Assembly (NCBI RefSeq): GCF_037975245.1
Contig: NC_092575.1
Coordinates: forward strand, 9,828,001-9,892,000
From: Apostichopus japonicus
Taxonomy: Eukaryota; Echinodermata; Holothuroidea; Aspidochirotida; Stichopodidae
Direction: 5' to 3'
Length of the DNA: 64,000 bases
Both the position numbers and the translations under genes were made by a program. Below are positions 47,576 through 56,900 of the stretch, in pieces. Every line of letters begins with the position of its first letter. Within the stretch, counting starts at the first letter, position 1. Below the pieces are notes generated by a model. The model searched no databases, was not told the origin of the DNA, and saw only the letters and a list, made by a program, of their open reading frames with translations.

Positions 47576-47901
47576 CAGGGGCATCGGAGCCGGTACGGCA
47601 GGTCCGGCGAACGCCGGACCAATATTCACGGCGCAAAAAAAAAAGGAGTACTAAGAACAAAAAAATGGCAAGTAGGCTAAATGTGACTACTCTGGCATGG
47701 CAGGGGTCTTGTTTTCAAGCTCGGGAAGTGCCATTTCCTGCAATCTGGGAGGCATTTTTTCAAAATTGTCTACATTACGCTACGCGCCAACCATGGTGGC
47801 GCGTAGCGTGGTTTGACCTACCAAACGTCCCCCCGATAATTATGATAGATGGCCACACTCTGATCTGCCGTACCAATCAAAAATAGCTTCCGACACCCCT
47901 G
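47576..47901 (+). mobile_element. MITE with CAGGGGCATCGG ends and 5-bp duplication
   Basis: It is 326 bases long. The ends are CAGGGGCATCGGAGC and, inverted, CAGGGGTGTCGGAAGC. The direct flanks are CATAG (47571-47575 and 47902-47906), so the duplication is 5 bases here, unlike the 8-base ones elsewhere. Its inner 130 bases are a copy of the shared module (TCGGGAAGTGCCATTTCC ... GCGCCAACC.TGGTGGCGC). No coding capacity. It lies 250 bases upstream of the giant exon. Confidence 0.75.
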
Positions 47902-48149
47902 CATAGTGATGAGAAGAAAAAAAAATCATTTTCAACAAGAAGACAGCAAAACTAGAGAAAGAGAAGAAAAAATATATAGCAACAGCAATAATAATAACTG
48001 AGGCTAATATTCTAGTGCAGCAACAGGTTAAAATAACCTTATATATGTCAGATGTGGATATGTCTACTAGTACACAGTTGTATGTCAATATACTCATCGG
48101 CTGTTGCTTGGTTAATTTCACCACCAAGAATCTTCTTTTTACTTCTCAG

Positions 48150-48203
48150 ATGGCCACTGCTAATGAAGAAGAGAGTGATCAACTTGAATCATGTGGAGTT
48201 TAA
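48150..48203 (+). CDS. Possible upstream ORF of 17 codons
   Basis: If the strong acceptor ending at 48149 (CTTCTTTTTACTTCTCAG) is used, the first ATG of the exon is its first codon. That ATG opens MATANEEESDQLESCGV and stops at 48201-48203. It overlaps the ATG of the long frame at 48191 in another frame, so it would dampen or regulate translation of the large protein. It exists only if that acceptor is used in a 5' UTR. Both upstream frames are blocked from entering the long frame by stops. Confidence 0.3.
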   Translation: MATANEEESDQLESCGV

Positions 48204-51200
48204 GGAGAAGTGGTTCTACCTCCATGATGAGCAGCAGTGACTTTGACAGCTCTCAGGGGTCCATCATGGTCTCCAGTGAGGCCAGCACAGGACCCAGTAG
48301 ACTGGACAGCTTCAGCAGTAGTGGGGGGTTTGGGGCTCCGTCCAATGACTTTACCATGCAAACCAGTTTTGATGAGAAATTTGGTAATATTCCCACCTCA
48401 CCACTATCATCAACCTCATCTCATGGTAAGGTCGGGGCCGTCTCGCAGCTTGCGGAACCTATATCGACGACAAATTCTACCACAGACCATTCCACTAACG
48501 ACCAAGTAGATATCGAGGAGCTTGAAATTGTCAAGAGTGAACGAGCTGTCTCTCCGACCATCCAGAAGTGGGTAGATGAATCTTGTGCTCAGACAGAGAG
48601 GCTCAAGTCATCAGGAAAACTCTCCCCAATTGCAATATCGAAAGATGATGGAGCAGAAATTAGGGATGAGGAAACTCCAGCCTCAGATTTAGCCCTTCAG
48701 CAAGCCTTAGAGTATAGCCTTAGGGCAGTCTCTCCCAACTTTGCTAGAACAGGAAGTCTTGATGGTGCCTTTACATCTTTGGGCGATTTCCAATCACAAA
48801 TGACACCGACAGAGAGTATGCTTTTGGGCTTAGGGTTTGGTGGTCCAGATTTAGGAATCCCAGTAAGATTCCTAAAGTCATGGAGGGAGCAGGTTATCAA
48901 ACGTAAAATTACAGAGCTCCAAGGACTGCTGGGTCGGTCCAGAAAATCACCGTCACCAACAGGAAGTGCACGACAGTATAATCCAAAACCAGTCGAAGCT
49001 CCCAAATGCCAAGAGATCCCTCAAGCAAAACACGTCGTTCCCAACAAAGACAAAGTTAAACAGCAGGTTATACAGCAGCATTCAGTCGTAACAAAATCAG
49101 TCGTGAAGCCGACTGAAAAGCAACTTCAACTGGAAAAGCTGAAAAACATGAGGCAACAGCTTCGACGATCGGCAACCTTCAGTGCATTTAGTCCCAATAC
49201 CTTAGTAGATCTCAAACAATCAAATGGCAAAGACCATAGAAAGAAAGGTGCAATGTCTGACAAGAAATACCAAAAACTAAGAGGTGCTACACGGGGCAAC
49301 GCCAAAGACAGAAGGAGGGTCTTTGGCACCCGTCAGAGTTCTTTACCTATCTCATTGGAGACCCTCCCAGAGGAAGATGAAGGTGGCAGACCATTATTTT
49401 TGCAACAAAAGTCTAGCAGCTTGGATCTTGTAGATGACACCATCTCAGCTGATGCCTCTAGTGCAACCAGTCTAAACTCTTCGCAGCACGATGTTAGAGT
49501 CGATGGCAGTGAAACGGGGAGTGCAGTGGACCCATTGGAAAGGTTTCATAGGAATGGACCAAAAATTGTAATGAGTGGACCATCTTCTTCTTCTCTAGAT
49601 GCAGTTTTATCAGAGGGAGGAAACCTTGCTAATAAGAGTGAAACATTTGAAGAGAAATATGGTGGAAATCATCTGCTTGTCGTAAAAAATATGATCGAAT
49701 CCAAAGATTCTGGGTTTGGAAATGATATTTCAAATGGTGGCTCACCTCAACTGTCTCCAGAGCATCAAGCTCCTCAGGCTTGTCTTTCAAGATCTGGATG
49801 CGGAGGTGTCGTGAGTAGTGCAGACGACCCGACCAAGTCAATGACAAATCACAGTACAGATACACAAGAATGGAAGAGAAAGACAGATAAGTCAAATGAG
49901 AAGTTAGGGAGAGTAGATTTGTGCATCCAGTGTGATTTCACAGACAGTGATAGTGAATCAGATGTTGAGTGTTTCAGTGCTGGTGTTCAGACAAGCCCAT
50001 GGCTGCAGTCAGGGGAGTTGTCTCCCCTTTTGTGTACCGAGACTGACTCAATCGATAGAACAGGTACCCAGGATTTAGGTTCTAAAGGCAATTCATTACT
50101 AAACAATTATCATTCTGATATAAATGGATTTGATAGTGAACTGTCAGAGCAAATACTGCTTTCAGAAAATAGTAACCTACCGTATCCAGACGGATTTAAC
50201 TCAGAGAGACGAAGGCTCTCAAGGATCGAGGAAGTAACGGAAGGCACCATGTCTTACCAAAGTGAAGAAGACAAAATCAAACCCAGTTTCGGTAGCCAGC
50301 AAGATAGCAGTCAAACAATGTCGACCGATTCCTCTTCGAGACCTAATTCGAGTCTAGTCGTCTCCGACGGCCTGAAAGCCAACGAAGAGCTGCATTCAGA
50401 AAACTTTGAGAGGACGGCTGATCACGATTTTAAGAGACTAAGAAAGAAGATATACAAAGAAATGCTGAATAGAAATTCAGAGCCAGACCTCGTGCACGAG
50501 GAAAAGCTGATCCAACTGAGGGCAGCATACCACCAGGAAAAGGTCCCCAATCCTTTAACAGTAGATGAAACTTTAATCAAAGCAGCTGAAAAGTTAGAGC
50601 TGTGTCTGAATGAGGAAAGGAAGCATGATGCCAGTGAGGAACAAGACCAACAAATACCAGACGTTAAAGGTAAAGATGAGCTCGATATCAATCGAGATAC
50701 TGTTCACAAAAATGTTCATCGGAATCAACACACACCACAATCCTTCCCAAAGTCGTCATCAGGTACCAGTCCTAACGAGCAGCTTGGCAGCATTCGATCT
50801 CGCCACTTTTTTGCAAGTAATAACTTTTTGAGTTTTACAGAGAATGTAAGGCATTCAGGGAGGAGTAGTGCAACCTCTGAGAGTGACGTCAGTGATGTAG
50901 CGTCCTTTTTTAGTGTACCAATTAATCTTGAAAATGGTGAAGAAGAATTTGATGTTAACTTTTCCCTGACAGGAAGTGACATGAACTTAGTTTCTGGTGA
51001 AGACGATTACTTCCCCATCTTTTCTGTTAATGAAGGTTTTGTGCCATTTTGGGAAAAGGAACATTCATTTGGGGAGGATGACTGTCAAAGTGAGAATGTG
51101 GTTTCAAAGCAGAGCTATTCTGATAACCCAGATGTAAATTCTGCGAAAGGCACTGGAGGATTCCTTAGTCAGGCATATATAAATAAGAAAAGAGACAGTT

Positions 51201-52792
51201 TGCAGACACATGCAATAGATGATCCCTGGGAGTCGAGTGTCGGGAAAGATCTTCCAAGCAAGGCCAGTAAAGGAGACTACTTTTCTCCACCTTATCAAGT
51301 TGGTGCCTTCTCTGAATCCAATATGGATTTAGTATCTCAACATGGAAATGTTTTTACAGAGACATTGGAGATAGAAGTGCCTTCCCTGCATCAAGAGAAA
51401 AATGTTGAGCTTTCACAATGTTTTGTAGCCTTACAACCTGTAACACATGATGGATACTTGAACAGTTTAAGGAATGACAGAAGCATCCCTTGCAGATACA
51501 GCTCAAAGTATTACTTTAGTATAGATGATTACTCACTTGAATCTGTTCACAGTCCAAATGAAGCAGCAAGAAATAAAACTACCTTGTCAACACGACGAAG
51601 GTCCCTGATAGATGCTCACTTATCAGCCAAGAAGTTTGATGAATTTGTCTGTGCAAAATCAGTAGAAGATCGCTGGAGTGGTTCAGAGGAGGTTTTGCAC
51701 CCTCCTTTCGTTGCTGTTTCGAAAGAATTCGACCCGGAGGATGAGAGGCTTTCAACGGCTTCACGGATGAGCCCTATGCAGAATGAGGAGGGTCGCGAGG
51801 GTTCAAACTCATTCGGGGATGTAGTTAACTTGCATCAGGGACACACAAAGTGGGATAACATTCCAATTTTTAATAGAATGAGTAGTGATAGCCAGGCCTC
51901 TATAGGGTCCAGTGTTACCTCCTCTAAGGTTGAACAATATGTTGATAGTGTTCTAGAATATGCACTTGAGGATGTGAGAGGCTCTGAGGTTGACAAAAAC
52001 AAGTTTAAGAATGCCATACCAGTCACCTTACATAGGGCACATGATGGTGCAGGTCTAAACGCCTACTCTCCCCCGTCCTGTCAAGAAAATGCCCATACAC
52101 ATGGGATGTTCCACAAGGATATTAATCAAGCTAGTTTAGAGGATAGTGGAGTGCTATGCAATGGAAATGATACCAGGAAAGACCACATACTATACCAACC
52201 ATCAGGGGAGGAAAGTCAATATGAAGGATATGTGGATTTTCAAAGTAGGTTAGCAATAGCTTACCAGAAGAAATGCAAAGAAATCACAACTGAAACTGGT
52301 AAAGACAATGTAGTTACAGATACCGGCCAGTTGACCCTCTGTGCTGATGGAAAGGCAGGAGCAGCAGCACATGATCATGGACAATTACAGGTGGGTGGAT
52401 GTTTAGTATTAGTGAATGGGAACAAAACAGAAAGTCTGAACAATAGAAGTGACAACTTATACAATGGTTTTGTGCATTCTCCAGAAATGAATTCTAATCC
52501 AAACAGATCATCATCCAATGTAGGACAGATGAATGGAGACAGGAAGGTTTGTTTGGGAAAGATCAATATTGCCAGTAACAATTTAAATGAAGGACGAGAG
52601 TTGAAATCCGATACTCTTCAAGGAAACCAAGATGGTGGCGAGCTAGAACACGATCGATATTTCTTGCGCCAGCCAGAATCATCCAGTCATATTCCCAAAC
52701 GGTCAGAACTTTTATTGTCTTACGAGGAACTTTGTTCTAAAGCACAAGATCTGATATCAAATATGAATGCCTTAATAGCAGGAAATCACTAA
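48191..52792 (+). CDS. Giant Ser-rich protein exon, possible ITPRID/TESPA1-like IP3R-binding protein
   Basis: Single open frame of 1533 codons plus TAA, by far the longest here. The protein is rich in Ser, Asp, Glu and Asn and mostly disordered. Near residues 205-245 it has SMLLGLGFGGPDLGIPVRFL then KSWREQVIKRKITELQ. The LGFG...IP.RF pattern recalls the KRAP/TESPA1/ITPRID segment that binds IP3 receptors, but it is short and diverged, so the family call is tentative. Short helical basic segments occur at about 308-330 (EKQLQLEKLKNMRQQLRR) and 747-808. FDEKFG and FEEKYG echo the TED[FY]E motif of exons B-D, which suggests one gene. Start: ATG at 48191 (A at -3) if the acceptor at 48149 is used. 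Otherwise the frame is entered in phase 2 from exon E through a weak internal acceptor (after 48202, 48229 or 48253). Confidence 0.8.
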   Translation: MWSLRRSGSTSMMSSSDFDSSQGSIMVSSEASTGPSRLDSFSSSGGFGAPSNDFTMQTSFDEKFGNIPTSPLSSTSSHGKVGAVSQLAEPISTTNSTTDHSTNDQVDIEELEIVKSERAVSPTIQKWVDESCAQTERLKSSGKLSPIAISKDDGAEIRDEETPASDLALQQALEYSLRAVSPNFARTGSLDGAFTSLGDFQSQMTPTESMLLGLGFGGPDLGIPVRFLKSWREQVIKRKITELQGLLGRSRKSPSPTGSARQYNPKPVEAPKCQEIPQAKHVVPNKDKVKQQVIQQHSVVTKSVVKPTEKQLQLEKLKNMRQQLRRSATFSAFSPNTLVDLKQSNGKDHRKKGAMSDKKYQKLRGATRGNAKDRRRVFGTRQSSLPISLETLPEEDEGGRPLFLQQKSSSLDLVDDTISADASSATSLNSSQHDVRVDGSETGSAVDPLERFHRNGPKIVMSGPSSSSLDAVLSEGGNLANKSETFEEKYGGNHLLVVKNMIESKDSGFGNDISNGGSPQLSPEHQAPQACLSRSGCGGVVSSADDPTKSMTNHSTDTQEWKRKTDKSNEKLGRVDLCIQCDFTDSDSESDVECFSAGVQTSPWLQSGELSPLLCTETDSIDRTGTQDLGSKGNSLLNNYHSDINGFDSELSEQILLSENSNLPYPDGFNSERRRLSRIEEVTEGTMSYQSEEDKIKPSFGSQQDSSQTMSTDSSSRPNSSLVVSDGLKANEELHSENFERTADHDFKRLRKKIYKEMLNRNSEPDLVHEEKLIQLRAAYHQEKVPNPLTVDETLIKAAEKLELCLNEERKHDASEEQDQQIPDVKGKDELDINRDTVHKNVHRNQHTPQSFPKSSSGTSPNEQLGSIRSRHFFASNNFLSFTENVRHSGRSSATSESDVSDVASFFSVPINLENGEEEFDVNFSLTGSDMNLVSGEDDYFPIFSVNEGFVPFWEKEHSFGEDDCQSENVVSKQSYSDNPDVNSAKGTGGFLSQAYINKKRDSLQTHAIDDPWESSVGKDLPSKASKGDYFSPPYQVGAFSESNMDLVSQHGNVFTETLEIEVPSLHQEKNVELSQCFVALQPVTHDGYLNSLRNDRSIPCRYSSKYYFSIDDYSLESVHSPNEAARNKTTLSTRRRSLIDAHLSAKKFDEFVCAKSVEDRWSGSEEVLHPPFVAVSKEFDPEDERLSTASRMSPMQNEEGREGSNSFGDVVNLHQGHTKWDNIPIFNRMSSDSQASIGSSVTSSKVEQYVDSVLEYALEDVRGSEVDKNKFKNAIPVTLHRAHDGAGLNAYSPPSCQENAHTHGMFHKDINQASLEDSGVLCNGNDTRKDHILYQPSGEESQYEGYVDFQSRLAIAYQKKCKEITTETGKDNVVTDTGQLTLCADGKAGAAAHDHGQLQVGGCLVLVNGNKTESLNNRSDNLYNGFVHSPEMNSNPNRSSSNVGQMNGDRKVCLGKINIASNNLNEGRELKSDTLQGNQDGGELEHDRYFLRQPESSSHIPKRSELLLSYEELCSKAQDLISNMNALIAGNH

Positions 52793-53394
52793 TCCACAAG
52801 CCTAACCTTTAGAATGATTTCCATCAAAGACACTTTGTGCCTAAAAGACAGACCCGAATCAAATCTGTCATTTTTAAGCCTATTTTATTACTACTACTAT
52901 TGCTACTTAAAATTTCATATTAATCTTGACTGATTGAAGACATGATGTAAGTGGGTTGAAAAGAATGATCTCTCGAAACAGTACTGAATAATTCACAGTA
53001 TAGTGACATGCTTGTACCATAGGAAGTTTATTGCTAGCACATTTAAATAAGAATATAGGTTAATTATCAAATTACATGCTGGGGCTGTTTTTATGCATTC
53101 TTTGTGTCCTTTTGGAATCATTTCATTTGGAATCTGTCACAAAACAATTTTATCTTTCCATTTCTCCTTAGACCAAATTTTTTAGTCAGAAGCATTTAAG
53201 TAGGAAGTAAACCCACATTTTTATTGACTTTTCTTGTGTCCCTAACAATTCAAAAGCTATCAATATAGTATTAATGTACAGTATAAAGAATCTTTAAAAA
53301 GATTTCACAAATTCTGTCGTTGAATGTTATTTCTAAATTGAGACTGTGCTGTCTCTGTTTACTTATTGTCTAACCATAAATTCATGCTTTAAAT
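52793..53394 (+). other. 3' UTR of the giant exon
   Basis: AT-rich sequence after the TAA. No canonical AATAAA is seen before the MITE at 53395. The first good candidate is at 53900-53905, so the UTR may include the transposon. Confidence 0.5.
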
Positions 53395-53764
53395 CAGGGG
53401 TTCCCTAACTGGGGTGTATGAACCCCCAGGGTTGTGTGAGTCCATCCCAGGGGGTTTGTGAGACATTTCTGAAAGTCAAAACTAGAGTACTTTTTGTTGA
53501 ACTAAAATCTGATACATCATATAATTTAGCAATGTACAAAAGTTGTACCTATCGACAAATTCTTTTGCATTCCATAAGCATATGTTGCCAAAGTAGTACG
53601 GTACTGTGCATGTGATAAATAACTGAATTATGAAACAGACATAGGCTGTTATGCAAATTATAGTATAATAATGACTCAGATCATGTCTCGAAAAGTTGGG
53701 GGTTCGTGGTCAACTCTGACATCCACAGAGGATTGGTGGGGGGGATAAAGTTAGGGTAACCCTG
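53395..53764 (+). mobile_element. hAT-like MITE in or next to the 3' UTR
   Basis: A perfect 8-base duplication CTTTAAAT (53387-53394 and 53765-53772) flanks it. The ends are CAGGGGTTCCCTAACT and, inverted, CAGGGTTACCCTAACT. It is 370 bases long. The ends are of the CAGGGGTTCCC type known from hAT elements of animals. No transposase. Confidence 0.92.
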
Positions 53765-53899
53765 CTTTAAATCAAAGGAATTGTATCATGAACCTAAAGG
53801 ACCAGTTGTCCCTATCAAACTACCATCAAACCACTTAATTTGTTTTAGTGTTTTTGTTGTGGTATTTAAGATGCTGCAATACTTTGGATGGATAATATA

Positions 53900-53905
53900 A
53901 ATAAA
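53900..53905 (+). promoter_or_regulatory. Candidate polyadenylation signal AATAAA
   Basis: First canonical hexamer after the giant exon's stop, about 1.1 kb downstream. It is followed by a T/G-containing stretch (CAGTGTGTGCC). Further hexamers occur near 54316 and 54503. Confidence 0.35.
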
Positions 53906-56900
53906 TAATTCAGTGTGTGCCAAAATTACTGTGCAAGTCAAAAGTGTCATTTGCATGGTTCTTAAATCTTAGATGAAAGAGATTTACAAAGATTTATCTG
54001 ACACAAATGGTATTTCTAATACTAGAATTAAATTAAATTATTAATTTGATCTTCTGTGGTACTTTTGTGGTACTTAGGATGAAGTCCAAACCAGGCCTGT
54101 AGCAGGAATTAACTGGTTAGTGATTGAGATGAAATATTTAATATTCAAGATGTTTCTGCACTATTTATTATGCACAGTTTCTAGGTTTTTGCATCACGCT
54201 GAGGGGAACAATTTGGCATATCAGGACAAATTGTGAATGGTCATACGGTTCTAAGTGCAATATCTTTGAATAATGACAAAGTATACGTAACCTGTTTAGA
54301 AGGAAATTCTGTAAAATAAATCTACTGAAAAGCTTAAACCCCCCACCCCCCCAAAAAGACAAAGAACGGCCATAAAGCCCATCAGGTGGTCAACTAGACT
54401 GGTGAGGTGAACCCATCAATACCTGCTTTTAATTAGGGAGTGATATGCCTCATAAACAAACAATGATGATTAATCATCCCTATCATAAAAATCCTTAGCG
54501 ACAATAAAATACAACTATTTGTGGAAAGCAACAAAGGTTGCTATGTACTTATGGAACAATGTGTTGTACTTGAATACTCATTAAAGAGGTGTATATTATT
54601 GATAAATGTCCCTTTGTTTTAACAGCTGGTAGCGTTCAAACATCCTCTTCCACTTGCCTCCTAGCACAAAATTCTAAATGACATATTTGACTACTATAAT
54701 TAGCACATAACATTCTCATTCTCGTTCTCCTTAGGTTAGTCATCATTTAAAAACAAATATTTTTAGATGCCAACATGTGCAAATGTTCCAGGAAAGTTAT
54801 ATTTTTATCATATATTTTTTATTGAAGTACATAGCAGTGAACTGCACCCTTTCTCCTGTGACACACACAACTTGGAATGATAAATGTTTTTCTACATAAT
54901 TGCATAATTCATGAACTGACAATTGAAGCCTTTCTATGTCAGGACCTGATAATATAAAGAAGTTGTTAAAGGTCAATTGAGGGATTAAACTTTTTGTGTG
55001 TCCGCTTTTACCACACTCGACTCCTAAAGGGAAAGAAAATTTAACTGAATATTATTAAAGCCCTTAGTCCTCTAAAATCTCAGTAGACACAGTGAAAATA
55101 GGCATAATATTTAATGGTTTACAAATGAATTGATAAAGATAACACTAAATGTTGGATATACACCAAACTTTTCAGTAGTGCACAGAACACTGACTGTAAA
55201 TCTAGGTGGTTATAGCAGCCAAACAGTGTTACCCTGCACATACTGATCTCTTAGTGGACATCACTGAATGATCTAAATGCAGCTGTTAATATGGGGGCTC
55301 TTAATTATAAATAATAATGGCATTCTCCTCCACCTTTAAAGGGCCACTTATTTTCCGCATCAGAGATATCAAATATGTTGATAAAATTGATGTTTCCAAA
55401 TTGAGTGAGATTTTGTGTCACAGGTTTTAGATGCAGTGATTTTCCAACTCATCCATTTTGCACAGTTGGTTAGTGTGTTAGAGTACACATATTGTGTGGA
55501 AATTTCCAGTTCAGTCAAATTCTATGTCACAGGTTTTAGTTACACTAATATTCATTTCCACCCTGAATTTTCCAAGACCTGTATTGAGAATGAAAGTACC
55601 AAGTCTACATAGAAAATAGCAATGTTCTTGAATCATTGTAATCTGAGAATTCTTTGCTGTAACAATCAGCTTTGTTCTACTGGATGGATGTTAAATAGTG
55701 GATTTTGTTTTTCTTTTAATTTGATTTAATTTGATTTGATGTAATCGTACCATGTGTCATCGCAGACTACTGTCCAATTCACTCTTACACATTGTGAGCC
55801 GGCTGGGTCATGTGATCCTGGCATCATGAATGTTTGATCTGTGGCTAAAACTTTGGACGGAGGATCTGAGGTTACTCAGTATCAATAACTTAATGCCAGG
55901 AGTTATTGATATACCATGCAATGATAAGTTCAAGCTAAGATGAGCGCAATGATTAATAATTAACAGATTACTTTTTAGTGTTTAATATCACAAAATCAAT
56001 GTCTAATATAAGAAGAGTTTACTACAAGTTTATTTTCTTATTCAATGACAAATACAAGAAACAATTTCACTTTATTTATATATGATTGCTTTACACGTGA
56101 AGTGATTTTGCATATTTTAGTATCATTAACAGTTGGAGACATTTTAACTTTGTTTCTTCTTTTCTCCTCATTGGGGTGTTACTGTTTGTTTACTTATACA
56201 ATTGTATGTTAGTATGTGATATGTTAGTATGGCCTAACATATGAGATACATTAATGTGTATACTGTTTGTATCATCTCATTTTACATAACACTTTTAAGT
56301 TTTAAGCATACCCTGAGTCATAGTGCTGTGGTAAATGTTTTCATCACAAGGATTATTATTATTTGAAATTAAAGATTAAAGATATATTTCCCAGTATTTC
56401 ACTCTAGCTGAGAGTATAGAGCCATTTTGCTCTTTCATAATATATGCAGATATCAAACTTAGTCATAATTATTTTATACTTGAAAACAAAACTTAACCTC
56501 TTGGTGCAATAAACCTTCCAGAAGATTTCTATTTTGTATAGAAGTAGAAAGAAAGTCATGAAACAAAGTGAAAACCAAAGTTTTCATAGATGGGTCATTA
56601 TTTTCATTTTAAGTTAGTAAATGTCTTTTCTTCTGTGTGGCACACATTTCATGTGTTAATATATCATTGACTTTTCATTGAACATTCTGGAAAATATTAA
56701 TTTTCTTCCAGCGACATGAAGAGCTTAGGATTGTTTGATCAAAATTGATAATTTGATGGAGGCCTATGTGTTTTTCAGCAATTTTGATTTTTTTTCCCCC
56801 CTAAAAGTTAAATAGAAGTTCAGGTTAAAAAAACAAGACAACCAAACACATGGAATTTATTCTCCATTTGGCAGGTGTTTTAATCCAATGTAAGTTTGAT

